From: Comamonas sp.
GTDB lineage: Bacteria; Pseudomonadota; Gammaproteobacteria; Burkholderiales; Burkholderiaceae_C
Direction: 5' to 3'
DNA: 64,000 nt
Assembly: GCA_021166775.1 (NCBI GenBank)
Contig: JAJPEQ010000013.1
Coordinates: forward strand, 62,001-126,000
Shown here: in pieces, positions 1 to 9,537 of the stretch
Layout: the number at the start of each line of letters is the position of its first letter
How positions within the stretch are numbered: the stretch's first letter is position 1
Position numbers and translations under genes: made by a program
The notes under the pieces: model-generated
Seen by the model: the letters and a program-made list of their open reading frames with translations, nothing else
What the model was told of the DNA's origin: nothing
The model's database searches: none

Positions 1-1661
1 ATTTCCGGCGCACGACCGATGGCGCGGGACGGGTCGTGCTGCAACTGGGCAGCAGCGACGTGGGCGTGGATATCCAGCAGCAGGGCAAGGACCTCGTGCT
101 CGACATCCCCCGTACTTCGCTGCCTGAAGGCTTGCGCCGGCGCTTGGATGTGACGGATTTCGGCACGCCGGTGCAAACCATCACCGCCGAGCAGCGCGGC
201 GAGCGCGTGCGCGTGACGATCAAGGCGGTGGGCGACTGGGAGCACAGCGCCTATCAGAGCGATCAGCAGTTCGTGGTGGAAGTGCGCGCGAAGAAGGTGG
301 ACGTCAACAAGCTGGCGCAGGGCCCAACCTACACCGGTGAAAAGCTCTCACTGAACTTCCAGAACATCGACGTGCGCTCCTTGCTGCAGGTCATTGCCGA
401 TTTCACCAATTTCAACATCGTGACGTCCGACACGGTGACCGGGGCGCTCACCCTGCGCTTGAAGGATGTTCCCTGGGATCAGGCGCTGCAGATCATCATG
501 GACGCCAAGGGTCTGGGCATGCGCAAGACCGGCACGGTGCTGTGGATCGCGCCCAAGGATGAAATCGATGCGCGCACCAAGAAAGACCTGGAATCCGCCG
601 ACGCGATCAAGAAACTGGAGCCGCTGCGCTCGCAGGCGTTCCAGCTCAACTATGCCAAGGCGACAGACCTCGTGGCGCAGCTGACGGGCGGCGGCTTGCC
701 CGGGGCGTCCGCGGGGGGAGGGCAGACGAACAAGTTCCTTTCCGAGCGTGGCAGCGTGATGGCCGAGCCGCGCACCAATCAGTTGTTCGTCACCGACATC
801 GCGAGCAAGCTTGAGGAAGTGGCCAAGCTGATCCAGTCGCTCGATGTGCCGGTGCGCCAGGTGATGATCGAAGCACGCATCGTCGAGGCCAGCGATACCT
901 TCGGCCGCTCTCTCGGGGTGCGCCTGGGTGGCGGCGATCTGCGCGCACAAAAGGGCGGCGACGGCGGTTACGGCCTCTTTGGCGGCAATCGCGTGGCCAT
1001 TGGCACCGATTACACCAACGCCACCAATTCCTCCGGTTTCGGCGGTCCGGTGAATGTGGGCGGGAATTTCGTCAACATGCCGGCGGCGCTTTCCGGTGTG
1101 ACGGGTACGGGCTCTTTCGCCCTTTCGATCTTCAATTCGGCGGCCAACCGTTTCCTGACGCTGGAACTCTCGGCGATGGAGGCGGACGGCCAGGGCAAGA
1201 TCATTTCCAGTCCGAGGCTGGTTACGGCCGACCAGACCAAGGCGCTGATCGAGCAGGGCACGGAAATCCCCTACAACGTGACGGCGCCGAACGGGGCCAC
1301 CACCATCGCGTTCAAGAAGGCGGTGCTCAAGCTGGAGGTGTCACCGCAGATCACCCCCGAGGGCAACATCATCCTGAACCTCGACGTCAACAAGGACAGC
1401 GTCGGGCAGGTGACGGATCAGGGCGTCGCGATCGACACCAAGCACGTCACGACGCAGGTGCTCGTCGAAAATGGCGGCACTGTCGTGATCGGCGGCATCT
1501 TCGAGCTGGAAGAAACCAGTCAGGTGAACAAGGTGCCGTTGCTGGGCGACGTGCCCATCGTGGGCAATCTGTTCAAGAACACCACGAAGACGGCCAACAA
1601 GCGCGAAATGATGGTCTTTATCACGCCCAAGGTCATTTCGGACCGCGGGCCGGTACGTTGA
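1..1661 (+). CDS. pilQ: Type IV pilus secretin PilQ, 5'-truncated by window edge
   Basis: The reading frame is open from the first bases, so the start lies upstream. The visible product is the C-terminal 550 or so residues of the outer-membrane secretin that lets type IV pili cross the outer membrane. The first residues (FRRTTDGAGRVVLQLGSSD) look like the end of an AMIN peptidoglycan-binding domain. A secretin N-terminal domain follows (LSLNFQNIDVRSLLQVIADF), then an N1-type domain, then the secretin core with EARIVEAS, PLLGDVPIVGNLFK and the ending MVFITPKVI. The core looks complete and intact. The lipoprotein gene starts 22 bases downstream and may be co-transcribed. Confidence 0.95.
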   Translation, partial: FRRTTDGAGRVVLQLGSSDVGVDIQQQGKDLVLDIPRTSLPEGLRRRLDVTDFGTPVQTITAEQRGERVRVTIKAVGDWEHSAYQSDQQFVVEVRAKKVDVNKLAQGPTYTGEKLSLNFQNIDVRSLLQVIADFTNFNIVTSDTVTGALTLRLKDVPWDQALQIIMDAKGLGMRKTGTVLWIAPKDEIDARTKKDLESADAIKKLEPLRSQAFQLNYAKATDLVAQLTGGGLPGASAGGGQTNKFLSERGSVMAEPRTNQLFVTDIASKLEEVAKLIQSLDVPVRQVMIEARIVEASDTFGRSLGVRLGGGDLRAQKGGDGGYGLFGGNRVAIGTDYTNATNSSGFGGPVNVGGNFVNMPAALSGVTGTGSFALSIFNSAANRFLTLELSAMEADGQGKIISSPRLVTADQTKALIEQGTEIPYNVTAPNGATTIAFKKAVLKLEVSPQITPEGNIILNLDVNKDSVGQVTDQGVAIDTKHVTTQVLVENGGTVVIGGIFELEETSQVNKVPLLGDVPIVGNLFKNTTKTANKREMMVFITPKVISDRGPVR

Positions 1662-1683
1662 ATTTCGAAGGTAGAGAATTTTT

Positions 1684-3267
1684 ATGAAGATACTGAAAAA
1701 TCTGGCACTTTCCGCGGCGGCCGCCGTGTTGGCTGTGGCTTGTGGCGGCGGCGGTGGCAGTCCCGGGGAGACGCACACTGGCTATCAGATCACTCTGCGT
1801 GCCGAGCGCACGCAGTTGCCGGTGAATCTCGGCAACGTCGGGCCAGGTATCGGTGTTTCCTCGCCCTATACGACCACGATTTACGTGAATGCCACCGAAG
1901 GAGGCAACCCGATTCCGGGTGGCGAGGACATCTTCGGTTGCAATACTGCCTATGGTCTGTCTTCGGGCCCGCTGTACTACTTGGATGGCAAGGATGAGCA
2001 TGAGCATGACGTCACCTTGCCCGACGGTACTACCGTCAAGGTGCCCAGCGCCTACCGCTCGATTACCCTGGGTTCCAACGCGGGGGGCAACTCGTTTCAC
2101 TTCCATGCGCAGGACACAGCCGGCAAGGCTACCATCACCTGCTCGGTGACAGACCCGCGAGACAAGCGGAACGTTTCCGCAAGCATCGACATTACCGTCG
2201 GTGCAGCTACCGGCAAGGCGGCAAGTATCGAGACAATCGTGACTACGCCGGCGTTGGGCACGCAAGGTAATCCGAATAATGTGCCGGGCAGTACAGCAGT
2301 CAACGTGCATGTACGTGACGATGCCAACCAGCCGATTCCTGATGGTGCTCAACCGAATCTTCAGGTGGCTATTGTGGCGGGCGGGGCGTCGGCTGGCGCC
2401 CGCCTGTTCACCGCCACGCAAGATGGCAGTGTCGTGCAGGTCAGGACGAACAACGGGGTGGGTCTATTTTCCTTGGCTAGCGGTGCGGCGGAAGGCACCA
2501 TATTGCTGGAGCTGACGGCGGACCGTGCTGACAATGACGTCAGCAACGGTATCCAAAATCCGGTGGTGCAACTTCTGGCCGTATCGGTAACTGCGGGCAC
2601 CCCAACGGGCACTGCGCCGGTACCGGTCGTGATCGGCGAAGCCACGCCAGCGGATGCAACCAATGGATTGCCCTACAGCTATGCCTTTAGCGCGACGGGC
2701 GGAACCGCACCTTATACGTGGATTGCGCTTGGGGGTTTGCCGGACGGCCTCAGCCTCAGTGCTTCGGGCGTGCTGAGCGGAACGCCGACCGCAACCAACT
2801 TGATAGGTACCTACGTGATCGCAGTGCGTGTGACGGATAGCAAGGGTTCCACGGCCACAGCCAACTTTTCTATGAAAGTGGAGGAGACACCAGATGGCGA
2901 TCCCCTCTCCGACGTGCTGGCCATTACTGCGGCAGGCTGCGGTTCTGATTTCTGCAAGTTTGCCGTGGCCAATCCGGCGGCGACAGCTCCGACGGATGAT
3001 CTCTATTACAAGTACGCGCTGACAGTTGCGGGGACAGGTACTGGGAGTGCCGTGTGGGTATCCGCCCCCACGCCTCCGCGTACCTGGGTATCTTTGTCGG
3101 TCGATGGTACTTTGGCCGTGTCTTGGGCAGCCACACAAGCACCGGCGCCGCAAGTCAAAGACTGCACGAGTCCGCCTTTCACAGTGACAGCAGCCCGTGG
3201 AGGCAAAACCGCTACGCGTACCGTTGTCATGGTCGTGGGCAGTGGAGCGGGAACTTGCAAACCATAA
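1684..3267 (+). CDS. Lipoprotein with putative Ig-like (He_PIG) domain, unknown function
   Basis: A 527-residue predicted lipoprotein. It has a lysine-containing start, a hydrophobic stretch and a lipobox-like LAVAC ending at Cys20, followed by a glycine-rich linker. Residues around 320-400 resemble a putative Ig domain of the He_PIG type (GLPDGLSLSASGVLSGTPT). The last ~100 residues hold several cysteines (GCGSDFC, KDCTS, GTCKP) that could form disulfides outside the cytoplasm. Base composition is visibly less GC-rich, with more A/T-ending codons than the flanking genes, suggesting acquisition. It sits between pilQ and aroB, where related genomes usually carry aroK, and is followed by a terminator. 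A role with the pilus or cell surface is only inferred from position. Confidence 0.8.
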   Translation: MKILKNLALSAAAAVLAVACGGGGGSPGETHTGYQITLRAERTQLPVNLGNVGPGIGVSSPYTTTIYVNATEGGNPIPGGEDIFGCNTAYGLSSGPLYYLDGKDEHEHDVTLPDGTTVKVPSAYRSITLGSNAGGNSFHFHAQDTAGKATITCSVTDPRDKRNVSASIDITVGAATGKAASIETIVTTPALGTQGNPNNVPGSTAVNVHVRDDANQPIPDGAQPNLQVAIVAGGASAGARLFTATQDGSVVQVRTNNGVGLFSLASGAAEGTILLELTADRADNDVSNGIQNPVVQLLAVSVTAGTPTGTAPVPVVIGEATPADATNGLPYSYAFSATGGTAPYTWIALGGLPDGLSLSASGVLSGTPTATNLIGTYVIAVRVTDSKGSTATANFSMKVEETPDGDPLSDVLAITAAGCGSDFCKFAVANPAATAPTDDLYYKYALTVAGTGTGSAVWVSAPTPPRTWVSLSVDGTLAVSWAATQAPAPQVKDCTSPPFTVTAARGGKTATRTVVMVVGSGAGTCKP

Positions 3268-3327
3268 TGGTTTCGGCGCTACCGTAGAAGTGCAGGAGCG
3301 CGCCTCGAGCGTTTCTCTTCTTGTGTA

Positions 3328-3354
3328 AATCCCCGGTTCGTCCGGGGATTTTTG
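3328..3354 (+). terminator. Rho-independent terminator after the lipoprotein gene
   Basis: A perfect 9-bp stem (AATCCCCGG / CCGGGGATT) with a 5-base loop TTCGT runs directly into a T run. It separates pilQ-lipoprotein transcription from aroB. Confidence 0.85.
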
Positions 3355-3425
3355 TTCCGACCGCTGCCGCACACCTCGGCAATGCCCGGCAGAGCGGTGT
3401 TCTCTTTAACGTTAGGAGAGGATTT

Positions 3426-4532
3426 ATGAACGTTCCCACCCAGAGTGTCAACATCGATTTGGGCGAGCGCAGTTACCGCATTTCCATCGGCGAGGGCTTG
3501 TTCACAACGTTAAACGCTTGCGCTGATGTGCCTTCTACGGATAGCGCTTTGGTGGTGAGCAACACTACAGTCGCGCCGCTTTATATACAAGAGTTGAAAT
3601 CAGTGCTTGCAGGAAAAGGCGTTCATGTCCATGAGGCCATCCTCCCCGACGGCGAAGCCCACAAAGACTGGCAGACCCTCAATCTGATCTTCGACGCCCT
3701 GCTCACCCATGGCTGCGATCGCAAGACGGTGCTCTACGCGCTGGGTGGCGGCGTGATTGGCGACATGACCGGCTTTGCCGCTGCCTGCTACATGCGCGGC
3801 GTGCCCTTCGTGCAGGTGCCGACGACGCTGCTGGCGCAGGTGGATTCGAGCGTGGGCGGCAAGACGGCGATCAACCATCCGCTGGGCAAGAACATGATCG
3901 GGGCGTTCTACCAGCCACGTCTCGTGATCTGCGATCTTTCCACGCTCGACACGCTGCCCGATCGCGAGCTGTCCGCAGGCCTGGCGGAAGTGATCAAGTA
4001 CGGGCCGATCGCCGACATGGCATTTTTTGCCTGGCTGGAGGCGCACATCGACGCTGTGCGCGCGCGCGACCGGGCGGCGCTCGCCCACGTGGTGTGCCGC
4101 TGCTGCGAGATCAAGGCCGAGGTGGTGGCGCAGGACGAGCGCGAATCGGGCCTGCGCGCCATCCTCAACTTTGGCCACACTTTCGGTCATGCGATCGAGA
4201 CCGGCCTGGGCTACGGCGCGTGGCTGCATGGTGAAGGCGTGGCCGCGGGCATGGTGATGGCGGCCGAGCTTTCGCAGCGGCTGGGCATGGTAGATGGGGA
4301 ATTCGTCCGCCGCCTGCGTTCGCTGATCGAGCGCGCAGGGCTGCCGACGCAGGGGCCGGTGCTCGACGGCGGTGACAATGCGGGCCGTTACCTGGAGCTG
4401 ATGCACGTGGACAAGAAGGCCGAGGCGGGCGAAATCCGCTTCGTGCTGATCGACGGGCCGGGGCGGGCGGTGGTGCGCAGCGCGCCCGATGCGCTGGTGC
4501 GCGACGTGATTGATGCCTGCTGCGTGGCCTGA
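3426..4532 (+). CDS. aroB: 3-dehydroquinate synthase
   Basis: Second step of the shikimate pathway: NAD- and metal-dependent cyclisation of DAHP to 3-dehydroquinate, in the cytoplasm. The protein is 368 residues, normal for AroB. It has the glycine-rich NAD region ([16 protein letters not shown]), the conserved [19 protein letters not shown] and the metal-site region HTFGHAIE. I chose ATG 3426 because TAGGAGAGG lies just upstream and the family's N-terminus begins there; an open frame runs further upstream through the terminator and is not coding. No shikimate kinase (aroK) lies beside it, unlike the usual pilQ-aroK-aroB order. Confidence 0.96.
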   Translation: MNVPTQSVNIDLGERSYRISIGEGLFTTLNACADVPSTDSALVVSNTTVAPLYIQELKSVLAGKGVHVHEAILPDGEAHKDWQTLNLIFDALLTHGCDRKTVLYALGGGVIGDMTGFAAACYMRGVPFVQVPTTLLAQVDSSVGGKTAINHPLGKNMIGAFYQPRLVICDLSTLDTLPDRELSAGLAEVIKYGPIADMAFFAWLEAHIDAVRARDRAALAHVVCRCCEIKAEVVAQDERESGLRAILNFGHTFGHAIETGLGYGAWLHGEGVAAGMVMAAELSQRLGMVDGEFVRRLRSLIERAGLPTQGPVLDGGDNAGRYLELMHVDKKAEAGEIRFVLIDGPGRAVVRSAPDALVRDVIDACCVA

Positions 4533-4539
4533 CGACACT

Positions 4540-4592
4540 ATTTATCTGATAGCTGACTGCGCTTACTCAGTCTGCGTTCAAGTCTAATTTGA
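4540..4592 (-). repeat. Diverged copy of the dispersed palindromic repeat
   Basis: ATAGCTGACTGCGCTTACTCAG followed by a T-rich end matches, loosely, the copy at 47513-47572. It fills the aroB-dgt gap. This is the most degenerate of six copies in the window. Confidence 0.5.
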
Positions 4593-4594
4593 CC

Positions 4595-5764
4595 ATGAAT
4601 CCCGAATTGGCTGCCTACGCCTGCGACGCAGGCCGCACGCGAGGGCGCCGTTACCCCGTTTCGCCTGATCCGACGCGCAGCGACTACCAACGCGACCGCG
4701 ATCGCATCGTGCATTCGTCGGCATTTCGCCGGCTTGAATACAAGACGCAGGTGTTCGTGAATCACGAAGGCGATCTGTTTCGCACGCGGCTCACGCACTC
4801 GCTGGAGGTGGCGCAGCTTGGGCGCTCGATTGCGCGCTCGCTCGGGCTCAACGAGGATCTGGTGGAGGCGATCTGCCTGGCGCACGACCTCGGGCACACG
4901 CCGTTTGGCCATGCGGGACAGGAGGCGCTCAACGATTGCATGCGCGAGTGGGGCGGGTTCGAGCACAACCTGCAGAGCCTGCGCGTCGTCGATGCGCTCG
5001 AGCACCGCTACCCGGCGCACGACGGGCTCAACCTCACGTTTGAGACACGCGAGGGCATACTCAAGCACTGTTCCCGACGCAATGCCCAATGGCTTGAGGC
5101 GCGCGAGCCGGGCGGCGTGGGCGCGCGTTTTCTGCTGGGGCACCAACCCAGCCTGGAGGCGCAGCTGTGCAACCTGGTCGATGCGATCGCCTACAGCGCG
5201 CACGACGTGGATGACGGCGTGCGCTCCGGGCTGATCAGGCTGGAGCAGCTCGAAGATGTCGCGCTGGTTCGGCGCCACATCTCCCGGGTCAAGTCCGACT
5301 ACCCGATGCTTGCGGCAGCGCATGAGAGCCGCCGGCTGCTCTACGAGACGATACGCCGCATGCTCAGCGAACAGGTGTACGACGTGGTGGACACGACGCG
5401 TGCGGCCGTCGGCCGTGCTGGCCCGGAGGACGTGGATGCGGTGCGTGGATTGCCGCCCCTGGTGTGTTTTTCCGTGGCCATGCAGGCGGATACGACACAG
5501 TTGCAGCAATTTTTGCTGCATGACCTGTACCGCCATCCGCGGGTGGCGCGCACCATGGACGCGGCGCAGCGGGTCGTGCGCGAGCTGTTTGCGATCTACG
5601 GTGCCGATCATGGGCAGTTGCCCGGCAGCCGTGCGGCGCGCATACGTGCCGCAGGCTCCCTGGCGCAGCGCATGCGTGCGATCGCGGATTTCATTGCCGG
5701 CATGACGGACCGGTTTGCGCTGCACGAGCACGAGCGCCTCACGGGACAGCGGTTGCTCGCGTGA
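4595..5764 (+). CDS. dgt: Deoxyguanosinetriphosphate triphosphohydrolase-like protein
   Basis: HD-domain dNTP triphosphohydrolase that removes triphosphate from dGTP or other dNTPs and so affects nucleotide pools. The 389-residue protein carries the HD signature: H68 in RLTHSLEVAQ and H97-D98 in AHDLGHTPFGHAG. The length and N-terminus (DYQRDRDRIVHSSAFRRL) match the shorter dgt-like subfamily common in beta-proteobacteria. ATG 4595 is chosen over a TTG six bases upstream. Its stop overlaps the start of the MFS gene, so the two are probably translated together. Substrate range cannot be read from sequence. Confidence 0.92.
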   Translation: MNPELAAYACDAGRTRGRRYPVSPDPTRSDYQRDRDRIVHSSAFRRLEYKTQVFVNHEGDLFRTRLTHSLEVAQLGRSIARSLGLNEDLVEAICLAHDLGHTPFGHAGQEALNDCMREWGGFEHNLQSLRVVDALEHRYPAHDGLNLTFETREGILKHCSRRNAQWLEAREPGGVGARFLLGHQPSLEAQLCNLVDAIAYSAHDVDDGVRSGLIRLEQLEDVALVRRHISRVKSDYPMLAAAHESRRLLYETIRRMLSEQVYDVVDTTRAAVGRAGPEDVDAVRGLPPLVCFSVAMQADTTQLQQFLLHDLYRHPRVARTMDAAQRVVRELFAIYGADHGQLPGSRAARIRAAGSLAQRMRAIADFIAGMTDRFALHEHERLTGQRLLA

Positions 5765-7056
5765 TGATGGCACAGGCACGGCGCAACCAGGGCGCCTGGA
5801 TCGTGCTGCTCGCCGGAGTGGCCGCGGCCCTGCACATCGCCAAGCTGCCCCCGGCCATTGCGGTGTTGCAGCGCGAGCTGGGCATCACGCTGGTGCAGGC
5901 GGGTTTCCTGCTGTCGCTGGTGCAGCTGGCCGGGATGGGCCTGGGCATCGTGGCCGGGCTCGTGGCCGATGGCTTCGGGCTGCGGCGCAGCATGCTCGTT
6001 GGTCTGGCGCTGCTTTCGGGCGCTGGATTCGCGGGAGGGCTGGCCGACGACGTCACCACGCTCCTGATCCTGCGGGCGGTGGAGGGGCTGGGTTTTCTCA
6101 TGACCACCGTGCCCGCGCCCAGCCTGATCCGGCGCTGCGTGCCGCCGGAGCAGCTCACGCACATGCTGGGGTACTGGGGCAGCTTCATGCCGTTTGGCAC
6201 GGCGCTGGCCCTGCTCGTGGGGCCGGCGGTGATGGGCGTGGCGGGTTGGCAGGGCTGGTGGTGGCTGATGGCCTGCGTGTCCACGGTGATGATGATCTGG
6301 CTGGCCTGGGCCGTGCCCGCGGATGCGGCTCATCCCTCATCGGGCGCGGTCCGCGCTGGCTGGTGCGAGCGTTTGGTGCAAACCCTGAGCTCGGGCGGCG
6401 TGTGGCTGATCGCCCTGATTTTTGCAAGCTATTCGGCGCAATGGCTGGCCGTCATCGGCTTTCTTCCCGCGCTCTACGAAGCGATGGGCTGGGGTGGCAT
6501 GCTGGGCGCGGTGCTGACGGCGGTCGTCGCGGCGGTCAACATGGTCGGCAATATCGTCGCGGGTCGTCTGCTTGCGCACGGCGTCGCGCCCCGGGCCGTG
6601 CTTTGGGGGGGCTTTGCCGTCATGGCCCTGGGCACGTTCATGGCGTTTGGCACGCTCACGCAAGATCTGCCGGTGCTGCGCTACCTGGGCGCGGTGCTGT
6701 TCTCGCTGTTCGGCGGCTTGATTCCCGGGGGGCTGTTCGGGCTGGCGCCGCGTCTGGCACCGAGCGAGCAGACCGTCTCGACGACGATAGGCTGGATGAT
6801 GCAGTGGTCGGCCATCGGCCAGTTCAGCGGACCGCCGACGGTGGCATGGATGGCGAGCCGGCTGGGCACGTGGCAGTGGTCCTGGGTGTTGCTGGGCCTG
6901 TGCAGCGCCTTGGGCATGGGCCTGGCGTGGCGGATGAGCCGGCGCCTGGCAAGAGGGGCTTGCATCGGCGCGGTGATGTCACAGCAAAATAGCGTCGGGA
7001 GCCGCCCCGCTGCCTGCGGGCAGCGATCCGCCCGGGCGTGCAAGGATGGCAGATGA
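5764..7056 (+). CDS. Major facilitator superfamily transporter
   Basis: About 430 residues with roughly twelve hydrophobic segments. It has an MFS-type loop after TM2 (GLVADGFGLRRSM) and a large central loop near residue 190-205, typical of two six-helix halves. The organisation resembles CynX/NimT-like or drug:H+ antiporter MFS families, but the substrate is unknown. The start overlaps the dgt stop (GTG 5761, ATG 5764 or ATG 5767 are all possible). The stop overlaps the next gene as ATGA, so dgt, this gene and the methyltransferase look like one transcription unit. Confidence 0.85.
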   Translation: MMAQARRNQGAWIVLLAGVAAALHIAKLPPAIAVLQRELGITLVQAGFLLSLVQLAGMGLGIVAGLVADGFGLRRSMLVGLALLSGAGFAGGLADDVTTLLILRAVEGLGFLMTTVPAPSLIRRCVPPEQLTHMLGYWGSFMPFGTALALLVGPAVMGVAGWQGWWWLMACVSTVMMIWLAWAVPADAAHPSSGAVRAGWCERLVQTLSSGGVWLIALIFASYSAQWLAVIGFLPALYEAMGWGGMLGAVLTAVVAAVNMVGNIVAGRLLAHGVAPRAVLWGGFAVMALGTFMAFGTLTQDLPVLRYLGAVLFSLFGGLIPGGLFGLAPRLAPSEQTVSTTIGWMMQWSAIGQFSGPPTVAWMASRLGTWQWSWVLLGLCSALGMGLAWRMSRRLARGACIGAVMSQQNSVGSRPAACGQRSARACKDGR

Positions 7057-7922
7057 ACAAGCGACATCATTCAGGCATGGAGGCCGCCCGCGCGGCGGTT
7101 CTCGCGGAGTTGCGCCCAGGGCAGTCCGTGGCGTTGCTGCAGGAGCTGCACATCCTCACGCGCGATGCGCTGATGAATCAGGACTCGCGGCGCAAGCTCA
7201 AGCAGGTCTACCACCTGTACCAGTTCATCGAACCGCTGCTGCAGGAGCTGGCGCAGGACGGTCACGCGCCGCTGCTCGCGGACCATGGCGCGGGCAAGTC
7301 CTACCTGGGCTTCATCCTGTACGACCTGTTCTTCAAGCCGCTGGGGTGCGGCGAAGTCGTCGGCATCGAGTGGCGTGCCGATCTGGTTCGGCGTTCACGC
7401 GAGCTTGCGGCGCGGCTGGGTTTCGAGCGCATGCGCTTTCTGGACATGGCGGTGGCCGATGCCGTGCAGGCCGACTTGCCCGAGCGCTTTGACATCGTCA
7501 CCGCGCTGCACGCCTGCGATACCGCCACCGATGATGCCATCGACTTCGGCCTGGCCAAACAGGCGCGCTTCATGGTGCTCGTGCCCTGCTGCCAGGCCGA
7601 GGTGGCCCGGGGCCTCAGGCAGAACAAGGCCTTCAACCTGGCGCGCACGCCGCTGGCCGAGCTCTGGCGCCACCCCATCCACACGCGTGAGATGGGCAGT
7701 CAGATCACCAATGTGCTGCGCTGCCTGAGGCTGGAGGCGAATGGTTACCAGGTGACGGTGACCGAGCTCGTGGGCTGGGAGCACAGCCTGAAGAACGAGC
7801 TCATCGTTGCGCGTCATACCGGGCAGAAAAGGCACAGCGCGGGCGAGAGGCTCAGGGCCATCCTGGATGAATTCGGGCTGACGTCCGTGCTGGGCCCGCG
7901 TTTTGGAGTGGATCCGGTCTGA
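7053..7922 (+). CDS. SAM-dependent methyltransferase (Methyltransf_32-like)
   Basis: A 289-residue predicted class I methyltransferase. A SAM-binding motif I is seen in LLADHGAGKSYLGFILYDLF, an acidic second strand end in GIEW, and a motif like those in RNA or protein methylases in LVPCCQAEVA. The substrate is not evident; similarity to the GSTCD/TRM13-type fold is from memory. ATG 7053 overlaps the MFS stop (ATGA), implying coupling; an upstream ATG at 7038 is possible but lies inside the MFS gene. Confidence 0.75.
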   Translation: MNKRHHSGMEAARAAVLAELRPGQSVALLQELHILTRDALMNQDSRRKLKQVYHLYQFIEPLLQELAQDGHAPLLADHGAGKSYLGFILYDLFFKPLGCGEVVGIEWRADLVRRSRELAARLGFERMRFLDMAVADAVQADLPERFDIVTALHACDTATDDAIDFGLAKQARFMVLVPCCQAEVARGLRQNKAFNLARTPLAELWRHPIHTREMGSQITNVLRCLRLEANGYQVTVTELVGWEHSLKNELIVARHTGQKRHSAGERLRAILDEFGLTSVLGPRFGVDPV

Positions 7923-8030
7923 CTGCGCCACTGGCCGCTGCGGTCCGGGAGGTGGCGGGATCAATGGGACAATACTTGGCTTTGCCGGACCTTCCGGCGC
8001 GAACCCCTGTTTTGTCGAGGATCATCTGAC

Positions 8031-8825
8031 ATGAAGAATTTTGCCGCCGTCGCCTTGCTGAGCCTGGGCGTGATGCTTGCAGGTTGCTCCAAACAAGAGA
8101 GCGCCGCACCCGCTCCTGCAGCCGCACCCGCGGCCGTGACCAAGATCGTGGTGGGCCTGGACGACAATTTTCCGCCGATGGGTTTTCGTGACGAAAAGAA
8201 CGAGCTGGTGGGCTTTGACATCGACATGGCCAAAGAAGCGGCCAAGCGCCTGGGGCTGCAAGTGGATTTCAAGCCGATCGACTGGAGTGCGAAGGAAGCG
8301 GAACTCTCGGGCAAGCGCGTGGACGTGCTCTGGAACGGCCTGACCATCACCGAGGAGCGCCGCCAGAACATCGCGTTCACCGCACCCTACATGGAAAACC
8401 ACCAGATCATCGTCGTGCCCGCCGATGCGGCGATCAAGACCAAGGCCGATCTGGCGGGCAAGGTGGTCGGCGCGCAGGAAGGTTCGAGCGCGGTCGATGC
8501 GGTCAAGAAGGAGGAGGGCGTGTTCAAGTCGTTCAAGGAGTTCAAGACCTTCGGCGACAACGTGACCGCGCTGATGGATCTCTCGGCCGGACGCCTCAAT
8601 GCGGTGGTGGTCGACGAGGTGGTGGGACGCTATTACGTGGCCAAGAAGCCTGACCAGTACGCCGTCCTCGACGACAACTTCGGCACAGAGGAATATGGCG
8701 TGGGCCTGCGCAAGGACGACGCCGAGCTGCTGGGCAAGCTCGACAAGGCGCTTGCGGACATGAAGGCGGATGGCGCGGCCGCGAAGATTTCCGAGCAATG
8801 GTTCGGCAAGAACATCGTCAAATAA
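8031..8825 (+). CDS. Amino-acid ABC transporter substrate-binding lipoprotein
   Basis: A 264-residue periplasmic binding protein of the polar amino acid family (SBP_bac_3). It has a signal peptide with lipobox MLAGC (Cys19), an Ala/Pro linker, then the fold starting VGLDDNFPPMGFRDEKNELVGFDIDMAKEAA. The segment DVLWNGLTITEERRQNIAFTAPY is the usual ligand-binding loop. It is the first of three consecutive transporter genes; the permease follows after 58 bases. The ligand is probably a polar amino acid or cystine but cannot be fixed from sequence. Confidence 0.92.
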   Translation: MKNFAAVALLSLGVMLAGCSKQESAAPAPAAAPAAVTKIVVGLDDNFPPMGFRDEKNELVGFDIDMAKEAAKRLGLQVDFKPIDWSAKEAELSGKRVDVLWNGLTITEERRQNIAFTAPYMENHQIIVVPADAAIKTKADLAGKVVGAQEGSSAVDAVKKEEGVFKSFKEFKTFGDNVTALMDLSAGRLNAVVVDEVVGRYYVAKKPDQYAVLDDNFGTEEYGVGLRKDDAELLGKLDKALADMKADGAAAKISEQWFGKNIVK

Positions 8826-8883
8826 GCACGTGATGACGGCATCGGCCTTGTGCCGATGCCGCGGTGCTCGCCGCTGACAGCGC

Positions 8884-9537
8884 ATGGACTATTTCCTGTC
8901 TCTTCTGGGGCCGCTGGCGCAGGGCGCCGCCGTCACGCTCAAGCTGTTCTTCATCACGGTGGCGCTGGCGCTGCCGTTGGGGCTGCTGCTGGCGCTCGCG
9001 CGCGTGTCGCACCTGCGCCCGCTCTCGGCCGCGGTCAACGGCTACATCTGGTTGATGCGCGGCACGCCGCTGATGCTGCAGATGCTGTTCATCTACTTCG
9101 CGCTGCCCTTCGTGCCCGTCATTGGCGTGAGGCTGCCGGATTTCCCGTCGGCGGTCGTTGCCTTCACGCTGAACTACGGCGCCTATTTCGCCGAGATTTT
9201 CCGGGCCGGCATTCTCTCGGTCGATCGCGGCCAGTACGAGGCGGCGCGGGTGCTGGGCATGAACTATCGCCAGACCATGCGCCGCATCGTGCTGCCGCAG
9301 ATGGTGCGCAACATTCTGCCGCCGCTGTCCAACGAGACCATCACGCTGGTCAAGGACACGTCGCTCATCTACGTGTTGGCGCTCAACGACCTGCTGCGCG
9401 CCGCGCGTGGCATCGTGCAGCGTGATTTCACGACGTCGCCCTTCATCGTGGCGGCCGCTTTCTATCTCATCATGACGCTGGTACTCACCTGGGGTTTCCA
9501 GCGGCTGGAACGCCACCATGCCCGCTTCGATCAGTGA
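8884..9537 (+). CDS. Amino-acid ABC transporter permease
   Basis: A 217-residue inner-membrane permease of the HisM/GlnP type. It has about five hydrophobic helices and the EAA-loop EAARVLGMNYRQTMRRIVLPQMVRNILPP, which contacts the ATPase. The early segment GTPLMLQMLFIYFALP is typical of the family. The gene follows its binding protein and overlaps the ATPase start by 20 bases, so the three products form one importer. A single permease gene suggests a homodimer. Confidence 0.93.
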   Translation: MDYFLSLLGPLAQGAAVTLKLFFITVALALPLGLLLALARVSHLRPLSAAVNGYIWLMRGTPLMLQMLFIYFALPFVPVIGVRLPDFPSAVVAFTLNYGAYFAEIFRAGILSVDRGQYEAARVLGMNYRQTMRRIVLPQMVRNILPPLSNETITLVKDTSLIYVLALNDLLRAARGIVQRDFTTSPFIVAAAFYLIMTLVLTWGFQRLERHHARFDQ

